From positions 1 to 24,338 of the IMG/VR virus record IMGVR_UViG_3300028177_000036: a stretch of DNA of 24,338 nucleotides. One strand, written 5' to 3'. This DNA is from a virus. Below, one piece after another: positions 7,899-19,100 of the stretch (the stretch's first letter is position 1; each line of letters opens with the position of its first letter). The notes beneath the pieces were generated by a model. The model had not been told where the DNA came from. It saw only the letters and a list, made by a program, of their open reading frames with translations, and did not search any database. The translations under genes were made by a program, and so were the position numbers.

Positions 7899-10800
7899 AT
7901 GGCAACAATCACCAGTAAAGTTTCAATTCAGGTTCCTGGTCAGCAACCTGAGTTTATACAGGCCGATCATCCGGACTTTCTTTCATTTCTCAAGGGTTAC
8001 TATGAGTTTATGGAGTCTGCTGAGCTCAAATTAAAAACATTGGGTTCAGTTGATTCTATTTTATATGAAGAAGGGGATACCACCTATATCACATTAGAGA
8101 ATGAAAATAGATATAGAGATTCTAATAATAAAATTCTAATTCAAGATACTCCTAATGGTGCGTTTGTAAACGGAGAAACTATTACAGGTCAAACATCAAA
8201 GGCTACTGCGGTTATTCGTACAGAAGATATTAATGCCGGTTCTCGTCTATTCATATCGTCCCAGAACAAATTTATTATTGGTGAACAAATTATAGGTGCA
8301 ACTTCAAATGCATCTGGTATTATTGATGGGTATGCTGCAAATCCAGTAGAAAACATAATGCAGTTGTTGGATTATGCAGATGTAGATAATACTATTGATT
8401 CATTCTTTACAGAATTTAAAGAAGCCTTTATGCGAACTATACCAGATAATTTGACAGCTGGTGTAGATAAGAGAAAACTATTAAAGAACATTAAAGACCT
8501 GTATCGTGCAAAGGGTACAAGAAAAGGCCATCAATTATTTTTTAGAATACTATTAGGTGAAGAAGCAGAAATTTCATATCCTACAAAAGAAATGCTACGA
8601 GTTTCTGATGGTAAATGGTCTGAAGATCAAGTTTTAAGATTATCAGCAACTAACTCTACAATATTAATGGAAGATTCTTCAGCTTCTAATGGTGATATTT
8701 TCATCTTAATGGAAGATAGTGGTCAGATACTTACAGAAGATAATGTTGCTGGTACTGATAATCTGAGGAATTTTATAGGACAAACAATCACACAAAGAGC
8801 AGTTACCGATTTAAGTATCCTAGCTGGTGGTGCATATTATACCGCAGGATATTCTGTTATAGGTAAAGCGACAGCTGTTGTTGATGGTATCTTCCAATAT
8901 AATATTGCAGGTGAAACTATTACTGAAATTATAGTGAATCCTGGAAGTGTTAGGGGTACGTTTTTTCCAGGACACGATGTAAGTGGTATAGACAATGCAG
9001 ATAATAATCTTGTTTTAGAAGGTAAAATAAATTCTATCATAAGTAAGGCAGACTTAACAGCTGCAACTTTCCAGAGTAGTCAATATTTTACAACTACTGA
9101 TTCTGTTACCATTTCTGCTGATACTGGTGTTGGTGGTCTTGCTTCTATTGAAACTGTTACTTCAGGAACAATAGATAATATTATTGTAGATTCGGTTGGT
9201 AGTGGTTATCTGGCCGGTGATCAGATTGTGGTTAATAACGCCAATACAAATGGTACAAATCTTGCAGGCGAAATATCTATTGTTAATGGTGGGTTTATTC
9301 CAGAGATAGGAACACTAACTGATAATTTTAGAATTACTTTAGAAAGTGGAACTCCCGGACAACCAGGAGAGCTTTTATTAGAAGAATCGTATTTTGATTA
9401 TGAATCTCCTACAGGCGTTTTTGATATCAACGAAGTTATCACAGGACAAACTTCTGAAGCTGTGGGTAGAGTAATCGGTATAGACTTGACTACAAAAACT
9501 ATTACCTATATGGCTGCGGGAGGTACATTTACATTAGGCGAAACGATAATAGGTTCAACGAATTCTTACAAGGTTACTTTAATTACTAATACTGTAAATA
9601 ACTTTGAAGCACTTGAAGATGATATTGGTATGGTGGCCACTGATAGAATTGGTCTAGAAAATCAAACCACAATAAGTGATACTTATACTGGTAGTGCTAT
9701 AGTCCAAGAAAGTGGAACAGGTGTAGGTGATATTACTGATGTAAGAATTACAGCCATAGGTTATGGTTATACGTCATTGCCGACATTAACAATTACAACA
9801 GCTTCTGGAGTTGATGGTACGATACGTGCTAAAGGTACTGGTGTTGGTGAAATTAGTGGTATCAATATTTTGAATCAGGGGACACATTATACAGATTCAG
9901 CATCATTAAAATTTAATACCGACTCTCAGTTCTTATGTACTGAACTTTCTGGTCAATTTACTTTAAACGAACCTATTAAAGGTTCTAGTTCTGGTGCAAC
10001 GGCACGATTTAAGTCTCAGACGGATACTCTAGGTATTATAAAAATGGATCAATTAAGTTTGACTCCATTTATACCCGGCGAAGTACTTGTGGCGCTATCG
10101 TCTGGTAGAACTGCAATACTAAACTCATATAAGAAAACTATAATCCCAGGAGCAATAGGTACTCTTGTTAAAACGACAGGTAAATATATTGGTCAGGATG
10201 GTTTCTTAGATGACGTTTCTATGAAGATTCAGGATAGTTATTATTATCAGGATTATTCTTATGTGGTAAAAACAGGATCCTCTATTGTAGAATGGAGAGA
10301 TGATTTACTTGCATCAGTTCATCCAGCTGGTTGGGCTGTATTTGGTCAGGTAGATATTGCTTCACTATTACAACAATTGGCTAATATTACATCTGTTACT
10401 ACATTGGGTGGTGCTTACAAACTTATCTTTACAGCTTTACTTGGTATGCGGTTGGGTACTACAGATCAAGTACCTATTAACCCAACACCGATGGATGAGG
10501 CTATAGAACCTAAAGATGGTACAGGTAAGGTTTATAATCCTGCACTCAAACTTTATCCAGGAACAGCATTTACTGTACACGAAACCATTACAGGTGGAAC
10601 ATCGGGCGCAACAGGTAAGGTAGTTTCTGAAGATGTTGAAGATGATGGAAGTCGTGTAATGACTTATGCACCTACATCTGGAATATTCCAAGCCGCAGAA
10701 ACTATTACTGGTTCCGGTTCTGGTGTAACAAGTACAGTCTATGCTGTCTGGGGATTGAGAGGTGTTAGGGATCGTACATTACACCACAGGATGCACGTTG

Positions 10801-11318
10801 AGTGGCAGTTTGGTGGTGAAGGATATACTTATCAAGGAATGCCAGACTATGGTGCTCTTAATTCCTTTAAGTTTATGGAAAGTGAAGTATTATCGGCAGC
10901 ATCTACATTAACATTTAGAAGTCATAATGTATATGTTTCACAGATACCTTTTAGTACTTTAAGTGCTACTATTAATAATTCTGTTACTACTATAGGTGTT
11001 GCAAGTGCTACTAGTTATCCGACTGCCGGAACGATACAGATTGGTAGTGAATTAATTGATTATACAGGGAAGGCTGGTAATAGTTTTACTGGTTGCACAA
11101 GAGGCGCACATTCTACAACCGCCGCATCACATACATCTGGTGTAAGGCTGAACGCCGTAAGGTGGGCAATGAATCAAGATGGTGTATCAGGATTCAGACT
11201 ATCAGATTGGGCAACAGATTACAAAGGAACAGCTTTAACCATTGGGGATTTAACATCATACCCCGAAAGAAAAAACAATATAAGTCCTCCAACAGAGGTT
11301 ACGCTCTATAAGACTTAA
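7899..11318 (+). CDS. gp7: Baseplate wedge protein gp7, repeat-rich variant
   Basis: Wedge protein of the gp6-gp7 heterotrimer that links the inner baseplate to the peripheral parts. Two stretches match T4 gp7: 'DLYRAKGTRKGHQLFFRILL' plus GEEAEISYP (residues about 200-228; T4 has YSTKGIEASYKFLFKVLYNEE), and 'YYYQDYSYVVKTGSSIVEWR' plus DDLLASVHPAGWAVFG (about 779-815; T4 SYYVMKIKSNLPSSRWKSDVIRFVHPVGFG, shortened). It has 1139 residues against 1032 in T4, but the T4 N-terminal half is not visible. Instead there are about seven copies of a GE-x-I-x-G-x-T-S-x-A repeat and, at residues 1021-1078, an F-P-x-x-G-type module. The gene lies between gp6 (2-base gap) and gp8, the T4 order. No clear Shine-Dalgarno sequence; probably coupled to gp6. 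Confidence 0.82.
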   Translation: MATITSKVSIQVPGQQPEFIQADHPDFLSFLKGYYEFMESAELKLKTLGSVDSILYEEGDTTYITLENENRYRDSNNKILIQDTPNGAFVNGETITGQTSKATAVIRTEDINAGSRLFISSQNKFIIGEQIIGATSNASGIIDGYAANPVENIMQLLDYADVDNTIDSFFTEFKEAFMRTIPDNLTAGVDKRKLLKNIKDLYRAKGTRKGHQLFFRILLGEEAEISYPTKEMLRVSDGKWSEDQVLRLSATNSTILMEDSSASNGDIFILMEDSGQILTEDNVAGTDNLRNFIGQTITQRAVTDLSILAGGAYYTAGYSVIGKATAVVDGIFQYNIAGETITEIIVNPGSVRGTFFPGHDVSGIDNADNNLVLEGKINSIISKADLTAATFQSSQYFTTTDSVTISADTGVGGLASIETVTSGTIDNIIVDSVGSGYLAGDQIVVNNANTNGTNLAGEISIVNGGFIPEIGTLTDNFRITLESGTPGQPGELLLEESYFDYESPTGVFDINEVITGQTSEAVGRVIGIDLTTKTITYMAAGGTFTLGETIIGSTNSYKVTLITNTVNNFEALEDDIGMVATDRIGLENQTTISDTYTGSAIVQESGTGVGDITDVRITAIGYGYTSLPTLTITTASGVDGTIRAKGTGVGEISGINILNQGTHYTDSASLKFNTDSQFLCTELSGQFTLNEPIKGSSSGATARFKSQTDTLGIIKMDQLSLTPFIPGEVLVALSSGRTAILNSYKKTIIPGAIGTLVKTTGKYIGQDGFLDDVSMKIQDSYYYQDYSYVVKTGSSIVEWRDDLLASVHPAGWAVFGQVDIASLLQQLANITSVTTLGGAYKLIFTALLGMRLGTTDQVPINPTPMDEAIEPKDGTGKVYNPALKLYPGTAFTVHETITGGTSGATGKVVSEDVEDDGSRVMTYAPTSGIFQAAETITGSGSGVTSTVYAVWGLRGVRDRTLHHRMHVEWQFGGEGYTYQGMPDYGALNSFKFMESEVLSAASTLTFRSHNVYVSQIPFSTLSATINNSVTTIGVASATSYPTAGTIQIGSELIDYTGKAGNSFTGCTRGAHSTTAASHTSGVRLNAVRWAMNQDGVSGFRLSDWATDYKGTALTIGDLTSYPERKNNISPPTEVTLYKT
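10959..11132 (+). repeat. FPxxG/YTGK module, copy A (in gp7)
   Basis: Residues 1021-1078 of gp7. The pattern is T-T-I-x-V-x-S-x-T-x-(F/Y)-P-T-x-G-T-I-x-I-G-x-E-x-I-x-Y-T-G-K-x-G-N-x-x-T-G-x-T-R-G ... S-T-T-A-A-x-H. The same module occurs in the DUF4815 protein (two copies) and in the gene at 20787. It is probably a small beta domain; the function is unknown. Confidence 0.75.
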
Positions 11319-11326
11319 CGGATCGT

Positions 11327-11334
11327 TATAAATA
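11327..11334 (+). promoter_or_regulatory. T4-type late promoter upstream of gp8
   Basis: An exact TATAAATA in the 47-base gap between the gp7 stop and the gp8 start. A start site about 6-7 bases downstream leaves a leader that contains AGGAA (11353-11357), 8 bases before the gp8 ATG. It probably boosts gp8 and the long downstream fibre block. Confidence 0.8.
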
Positions 11335-11365
11335 ATAGAGATAATAAAATTTAGGAAATAATGCC

Positions 11366-12772
11366 ATGGCAGCAATCGTCACAAATAAATTTAGAATTAA
11401 TAACTCAGAGCAATTTTATGAGTCATTTTCTGAGGCTACACCAACAGTATATTATCTGTTCGTAGGTAGACCTCAAGTATTCTCGTCTAGTGCGGGAGGT
11501 GGAACAGATAGTGTTCCTCCAACTCCACTAGATAATGTCGTAGACGAATATATGTACTATCGGGACATGATTGCTGCGAAGAAAATTAGCGCTAGTGATG
11601 TTTCTTATGCAGTCCCTAGACATGATTGGGTAACGGGTACAATTTATGACTTTTATCGTGGTGATTACGGCGCAACAGTAAATGGTTCTGTCGTTCAGAC
11701 GGTTGGTGGTATTACTGATCCTTTTGCAACTACATCCAAAATGTATGTAAGAAGTTCTGCTGGTAATGTGTATAAATGTATGTGGAATAATTCTGGGGCT
11801 GCATCTACTGTAGAGCCTACTGGTACTACTACATCAGAATTTACAACTGGTGATAGTTATGTATGGAAATTTATGTATACTCATACTGCAACAGAAACTA
11901 GTAGTTTTCTAACTACAGATTTTATGGCAGTGCATACAGACGCAACAGTGTCGGCTGCGGCCGTTGATGGTGCTGTCAACCGATACATCATAGCAAATGG
12001 TGGTGCTGGTTATACAAACGGAACATATGCCACACAGACATTGCGTGGTGATGGTTCAAGTGCAACATTTACTGTGATAGTGTCTGGTAATTCAGTTACC
12101 TCCGTAGCTGGTGTTGTGGCTGGAACAGGATACACTTTTGCGGATCTTAATATAGATAATATTTCTGGTATTGGTACACCATCTACAAGTGCTATTGTCG
12201 TTCCTATTATCGGACCCAAAGGTGGTCACGGAAACAATGCAATGGAAGAACTTGGTGGATTCTATGTAATGACTAATACTACCATTGCAGGCACCGCTGG
12301 TTCTGGTGACTTTGTAGTAGATCAAGACTTCCGACGCATTGGTGTTGTTAGAGATCCATTCAATTTCGGCACAACTGTTATTTGTTCGGCTGATACAAGA
12401 CAGGCGCTTAAGAATGTTACTTTTAGTGGGACACCTACTGGGTTTACAAATGATGAAGTTATCTCAGGCGGTACATCTGGTGCGAAAGGTATTGTTGTTG
12501 ATTTTGATGCAACTACAAAAATACTCAAGTATATTCAGACTGAATGGACTGGTGTTAAGACTACTGCCGGTGCAACACAGCAAGATTTAGTTGCGTTCGC
12601 TGCATCAGAAATTATTACTGGTGCAGATTCGGGCTCAACAGCTACAGTAAGTACAGTAAATAATCCAGAAATAGAATACTACTCCGGGGATTCAATTTAT
12701 ATAGAAAATAGATCACCGATTACACGAGCTAGTGATCAGACAGAAAACATCAAGCTCATAATTGAGTTTTAG
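11366..12772 (+). CDS. gp8: Baseplate wedge protein gp8, enlarged
   Basis: Homologue of T4 gp8, the dimeric wedge protein bound to gp7 in the outer part of the wedge. The N terminus 'AIVTNKFRINNSEQFYESF' matches T4 'AIVTSKFRTEKMLNFYNSI'; 'VPRHDW' (residues 83-88) matches T4 'IPRRDW'; 'GDSYVWKFMY' (about 162-171) matches T4 'GDGYVWEYLF'; and the C-terminal 'YYSGDSIYIENRSPITRASD' plus QTENIKLIIEF matches T4 'SGEMIYMENRPPIIMAMDQT'. It has 468 residues against 334 in T4. Much of the added length lies between about residues 200 and 435 and includes a G-x-G-Y-T-type beta repeat and two T-S-G-A-type repeats (about 364-380 and 415-430) also found in gp7 and the DUF4815 protein. The upstream ATG at 11361 is out of frame; ATG 11366 is used. 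Confidence 0.93.
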   Translation: MAAIVTNKFRINNSEQFYESFSEATPTVYYLFVGRPQVFSSSAGGGTDSVPPTPLDNVVDEYMYYRDMIAAKKISASDVSYAVPRHDWVTGTIYDFYRGDYGATVNGSVVQTVGGITDPFATTSKMYVRSSAGNVYKCMWNNSGAASTVEPTGTTTSEFTTGDSYVWKFMYTHTATETSSFLTTDFMAVHTDATVSAAAVDGAVNRYIIANGGAGYTNGTYATQTLRGDGSSATFTVIVSGNSVTSVAGVVAGTGYTFADLNIDNISGIGTPSTSAIVVPIIGPKGGHGNNAMEELGGFYVMTNTTIAGTAGSGDFVVDQDFRRIGVVRDPFNFGTTVICSADTRQALKNVTFSGTPTGFTNDEVISGGTSGAKGIVVDFDATTKILKYIQTEWTGVKTTAGATQQDLVAFAASEIITGADSGSTATVSTVNNPEIEYYSGDSIYIENRSPITRASDQTENIKLIIEF

Positions 12773-12774
12773 CT

Positions 12775-13155
12775 ATGACTGAATACGAACAAATGAGAAT
12801 AGAACTCGCCAAGCAGTTTAGAGAGACAGTTCCAGTGGGTCGCCAAGGACCACTGTTAGATAAAGACGGAAAAGATATGGCCCACGGGATGTATGGTAAG
12901 ACTCAAACGAAGTATCAAAAAGAATGCGCTAGTAAAAGTGCCACAGGTAATACTTGGCGCCGTGGCTCTAAACAGACTGCTGAGGCACGACAGAAGATGA
13001 GCGACAGTATAGATCACAGTGGCGACAATAACCCACGATGGAAAGGTGGTATATCACTGGGCGAGAAAAGGAAAGAGTATATGGCTAACTGGTATAATAA
13101 AAATAAACACCACTATCAAGCTGGTGGTAAGTACAGCGATAGGAAGGCCGCATAA
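12775..13155 (+). CDS. NUMOD3-type homing-endonuclease-like protein, no nuclease domain seen
   Basis: A 126-residue basic protein that does not look structural. 'HGMYGKTQTKYQKE' and 'GNTWRRGSKQTAEARQKMSD' followed by HSGDNNPRWKGG resemble the NUMOD3 DNA-binding motifs (G-K-x-H-S-x-E-x-R-x-K-I-S) and the NPRWKGG element of phage GIY-YIG and HNH homing endonucleases. The C-terminal 'EKRKEYMANWYNKNKHHY' also resembles the basic helices of such enzymes. I see neither a GIY-YIG domain nor a complete HNH motif, so it may be a minimal DNA-binding remnant or a degenerate free-standing endonuclease. It is inserted exactly between gp8 (2-base gap) and the DUF4815 gene (TAATG overlap), and its 3' end supplies the AGGAAGG ribosome site for that gene. 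Its codon use looks richer in G and C than its neighbours. Confidence 0.65.
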   Translation: MTEYEQMRIELAKQFRETVPVGRQGPLLDKDGKDMAHGMYGKTQTKYQKECASKSATGNTWRRGSKQTAEARQKMSDSIDHSGDNNPRWKGGISLGEKRKEYMANWYNKNKHHYQAGGKYSDRKAA

Positions 13156-16100
13156 TGCCAGCAAAAACAGATTTTGATGTATCACCTTACTGGGATGATT
13201 TTAAACTTGATTCAGATTTTTATAGGGTTCTTTTTAGACCGGGCTTTGCAGTTCAGGCTAGAGAATTAACAACACTTCAAACAATACTCCAAAACCAGAT
13301 TGAACAATTTGGTAATCATGTATTTAAAGAAGGTTCTATTGTTATTCCTGGTAGTGTTGGGTATGATAAAAATTATTATGCCTTAAAGGTACAAGCCAGT
13401 TATTTGTCTGGAACGGTTAGTACTTATTTAAGTCAGTATGTTGGTTCTACTATTACAGGCGCTACTTCTGGCGTTACGGCTAGAGTAGTAAATTATTCTG
13501 TGGCAGATTCTACTACTGGTGATCCTGATACTCTATACATTAAGTATATGAATACTTCTACAGCAGATAATTCTACTGTAGTGTTTAGTGATGGTGAAAA
13601 TATTTCTGCTGATAAGATTATTTCATCCTATGCAATAAATATCGCATCTGCTACAGCAGCAGCTTCTGCCGCAACGGCTACTGGTTCTGCGGTTACTGTT
13701 CAGGCTGGTATATATTATGTTCGTGGGTTCATGGTACAGAATACCGAACAAACGATTATACTAGACAAATATACTAACACACCATCATATCGTGTTGGTT
13801 GGACAATAACAGAGACATTAGTTACTCCAGAAATGGACAGTTCTCTACTAGATAATGCACAAGGTTCATCTAACTATGCAGCCAAAGGCGCTCATAGATT
13901 TAAGATGACTTTGGCAATAGCAAAGAAAAGTTTAACCACAACGGATGATTCAGATTTTGTAGAATTGGCTAGACTTAACTCTGGTAGAATTGAAAGCAGA
14001 ATTAAATTTACAGAATATAGTGTTATTGCAGATATGCTTGCTCGTCGTACTGATGATGAGTCTGGTGATTATATTGTAAAACATTTTGATATAGATCCTA
14101 GAGAAAGTTTAGACGATGGTACAAACCGTGGTGTATATACGGCCGCTCAGGGTGGTGATGAGACTAAGGATGTTCTAATCATTTCGCCAGGTAAGGCATA
14201 TGTTGATGGTTATGAATTAGACTTACAGGCGTCACAGTATGTAAATATAGATAAGGCACGAACAACTAAAAATGTACAGAATGATTCTGTTCCTGCAGAC
14301 TTGGGTAACTATGCTCAAGTTGCAAACGTCTATGGACAACCGGACATTAGTGTCGTTGGTGCTACTATAGATGCATTTAAGTTTGTAAAACTATACGACC
14401 AACAGACAACAGTAAGAGGTTCGTCTGCTGGTTCTAATATTGGTTATGCACGATCTCGTTCCTTTGAATATAACAGTGGAACAATAGGTACACATACTGG
14501 TGCTACCAAGGCCATCTATCATCATTATTTGTTTGATGTTTCGTTGTTCAATACGATTGATGTGACCGGTGCCCATACTCTTACTGCTAATGCTGTCATT
14601 ACTGGTGCTACTAGTGGCGCCAATGGTATTCTAGTTGCATCAATTAGTGGCGTTGCTCAATTCCAATTGATGCAACAGGTAGGACAATTTATTGTCGGTG
14701 AAGCAATTACTTCTAGTGTATCCACAGATACTGTTCCTGGTAGTAGTGCTATCTTAGCAACAACTAACTCCACAGCAAATCAAAAGACATTTGCTAGAGA
14801 TGTTAAACAGATTTTTTCTGACAATACTGGATTAGATTATACTGCTGATATGAATTTATCAGAATCGGTAACATTGGGTGGTACTGTTACTTGGGCCACA
14901 GGAACAACTCTTAATGGACTTAATACTACATTTTCGTCTGATTTGGTTGTTGGTGATATTATTTCATTACCTACTGGTGCTGCAGGCATCCAAGAAGAAC
15001 GTAGAGTAACATTGGTTACTAATGATACTACTGTTACAGTAAGTGCAGTGTTTAGTAATGCTGTTACTTCCGTTAATGTTGCACGGCTCAGGGGTAAGAT
15101 CACACAAGAAGAAGAAACTGTATTACTTTATAAATTACCTAAAAATAATGTTAAGACTCTATTAGACAGTGGTGGTGCTACTGATACATCTTATTCATAT
15201 CGTAAACAGTTTACTGGTACAACAAACGCATCTAGTGTTGTCACATTTACACTATCTGCGGGCCATACTTGGGCGGCACCATCCGTAGCTAGAAATTATA
15301 CAATGGTGGTGACTTCGGGCGGTGCATCTGCATCTGTTGGTGATGTGGTTAGTATAACAGGAACAGGAACTACAGTAGGTCAGACACTAACGATTACTGA
15401 TATTCCCTTTCTTGGTGCTAGTACTGGTGTTGAGTTGTTAGGAACTGCTAATTATGCAACATCTCTCCAACGATCCAAAACAGCAAACAAGATGACTTCT
15501 AAACAAATTCAGTCCACTACAGCGGCTGGTACTTATACTTTAGTATTTGGTGAAAGAATTTCTGATGCTGAAATTTCACTTTCATATGCAGACGTTTATA
15601 AATTACACGCCGTATATGAATCTGCCAATGATACAACAGATGCTGTTACACCAACATTAACACTATCAAACAATACAGGGACACTTACAGTAGGTGAAAT
15701 TATTACAGGTAGTGCTTCTGGAGCAACAGGCCGTATAATTTCAACCTCAGGTTCTCCTGTTGTTGCTAAATATGTAAAGATTTCAGGAACATTCACAACA
15801 CTAGATACCATTACTGGCGGAACATCTGCTGTAACAGCTGGTATTAGTGCTCTGACTAATGGTGATCAGAATATCACTTCAAATTTCTTACTTGATACAG
15901 GTCAAAGAGATTCGTTTTATGATGTTGGTCGTATCGCAAGAAAACCAAATGTACAACTCCCAACTGGAAGATTGTTAATCATTTATGATTATTTCTCGCA
16001 CGGTACTGGTGATTATTTCTCAGTAGATTCCTATACAGGTCAGGTAGATTATAAAGACATTCCTAAATATACAGCTTCAAGAGTTGATCCTGATTCTAGG

Positions 16101-19100
16101 GCACCTATTGGTGAATATGAATTGCGGGACGTTATAGATTTTAGGCCTAGAGTAAAAAATCAGATACAAAATGCGGCATTGATTACGGGTAAAAATCCAT
16201 TTTCTTTTATAAACAAAAATTTTGAAGATACTGGTTCTGTAAATGGTAATTTGGTTGCGCCTGATGATAATGTCACTATGGATTTTGATTTTTATCTTGC
16301 TCGTAAAGATTTACTATATCTCAATCGTAGTGGTGATTGGACTATAGTTAAAGGTGTGCCGGCCGAAGCTCCGACCTGGCCTGCCACAGATAATATTGGT
16401 ATGTTAGTATGTAAACTTGGAATCTCTGCCTATACTTTTGAACCTGATAAGATAGATGTAGCCTATTTAAATAATAAAGGCTATACTATGAAAGATATTG
16501 GTAAACTTGAAACCAGAATTGGAAAATTAGAATACACTACTACATTGGCTATGTTGGAAAGAGAAACAGATTCATATATGATTCTGGATGGTGATGGCCT
16601 TAACAGATTTAAGTCTGGTTTTATTGTTGATAATTTTTATGGACATAATATAGGTAATGTTACTCATCCTGATTATCATTGTTCTGTAGATCCTGGGGTT
16701 GGTGTATTGCGTCCTGTTGGAGTTCAAACAGGTGTTAATCTAATAGAAGAAAATACCACCGATGCTCAAAGAGCAACTGATGGTTATCAAAAGACAGGCG
16801 ACCTTATCATGTTGCCTTATACAGAAACCGACGAGGTGATTCAACCCTACGCCAGTCGTGTAGAAAGTGTCAACCCATATAGTGTAACAGAATGGATTGG
16901 TGATCTAGTACTACAACCAGAAACAGATGTATGGATGGATGATGATCGTATCCCCTCTATCACTATTAACGTAGAAGGTAACTATGAACAGTTACTCCGT
17001 GAACAGACAGAGGCTGGAACATTAGGTACTATTTGGAATTCATGGAACACTACATGGACTGGGAATACTTCAACAACCGTCAATACTACTTTTGAAAACC
17101 TAGGGTTACTTTGGGATCCTAATAGAGGCACAACCACAACCACAACAGATGTAAGACAACAACGAACTGGGATGAATACTCGGCTAGTAGAACGTATTGA
17201 TAATATTTCTGCTGGAGATCGTGTAACGAATATAGAAATTGTTCCTTGGATGCGAGCAAGAGATGTAAACTTTACTGTAACTGGTATGAAACCTAATACA
17301 AGAGTTTATGCTTTCTTTGATGGTACAGATGTAAATGCTGATGTTAAACCAACATTAACTAGTGCTAAATCCACAACATTGTCGGTAAATTTAGCAAAAG
17401 CGGATGCTACTACAATAACAGTTGCATCTACAACAGGATTTCCAGATTCAGGAACTATGGCCCTTGGTGATACAAATGAAGTCGATCCTTTTGGTATTGG
17501 ATTTATTAAACAAGAACAAGTTACTTATACAGGAAAAACTTCTACTACATTTACGGGTCTTACTCGCAATACAGGTAATCAATATGAAGAGCCTCAGAAC
17601 TGGTTAGCAACAACTCCGATTGATGATGCTACATATGGTAACCAATTAGTAACTGATGATGTTGGAACTCTTTATGGTAGATTTAAAATACCTAATACAG
17701 ATACTAAACGATTTAGAATAGGCCGAAGAACTTTCCGTTTAACTGATAGTTCTTCCAATTCTCAGACTGTAGGGTTTGTTAATACTTCCGCAGAAAAAGA
17801 ATATATGGCTCTTGGTCATAAACAGACCAAACAAGAACTTATAATGGCAACTCGTAATGCATCAATAACAAGAGTACCATTATCCGAATCTAGACAAACT
17901 ACTGTAACATCAACAAGCGCTGGTGGTGGTGGTTGGTATGATCCATTAGCACAAACTATTATGTGTGATAAAGCAGGTGGTATGTTTATTACTAGTGTTG
18001 ATATTTTCTTTTCACATAAGGCCGCTGCTTTACCAGTATGGATGGAGATACGTTCAGTAATAAATGGATATCCTTCACAAGAAATTTTACCATTTTCTGT
18101 GAAATCATTGCAACCGGCAGATGTCACCGTAAACACAACTGATGGAACTACAGCAACAAAGTTTTTGTTTGATAGTCCAGTTTACTTGCGAGAAAATTTG
18201 GAGTATGCTCTTGTGGTTGCTTCTGATAGTCCAGATTATAAGATTTGGATATCACGATTGGGTGAAGTAGACATTGGTGGTACACGAGCTATTTCCACAC
18301 AACCAACATTAGGTTCGCTGTTTAAATCACAGAACGCATCTACATGGACTGCATCACAATTTGAAGATATGAAATTTACAATGCGCCGAGCAAAATTTAC
18401 AGTTGGTACATCTGCTGAGTTTACTACGGTTAATGAAGCATTTACAGAACAGAATATTAGTGCAGGTGGTGGTAATGGTCTTATACCAAAATTGGCCAGA
18501 AATCCAATAGAAGCTGTAAATGGTAATTCTTTGGTGAAGGTTAATTTTGTTAATCATGGTAATCATGATACGGATAGTTATGTAGAAATTAAGGGTGCTA
18601 TTTCTGATATAGGAAATACTGCATTGAATGGTTCTATTTCTAGTGCCGCTACAACTATTATTTGTGATGATGTTACTAATTTTCCAACAGCAGGCACAGT
18701 AAGGATTGATGATGAACTTATCACATATACAGGTAAGACTGGCACGACACAACTAACAACTTGCACAAGAGGCACCGCTAATGGTGATGGTACAAGTACT
18801 ACAGCAGCAACGCACGATGATAATAGTATAGTATTTTTATATATGTTGGGTGGTATTCCTTTGATTGAAATTAATAAGATACATCCGGCTGTTGCTAATG
18901 TTGAATTGGATAGTTTTACTGTTGTAACAACAACTGCTGCGACTACTAAAGTTACGGCTGGAGGTAGTGATGTTTTTGCAACTAAGAATGTTTCTTATGA
19001 TGTGGTGCAACCTATCATACAAACAATGGAATTACCATATACGACTATTACATCAAAACTACAATCTACAACAGGTTCGACTGTAGGATCAACACAAAAT

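Noticed and set aside
13632-13639. AATAAATA box inside the DUF4815 gene
   Set aside because: One base off the exact box, no gene start within reach downstream; expected by chance in AT-rich coding DNA.
18354-18752. 132-residue minus-strand reading frame inside the DUF4815 gene
   Set aside because: Cys/Ile/Asn/Thr-rich shadow of the well supported plus-strand gene, with no known domain.
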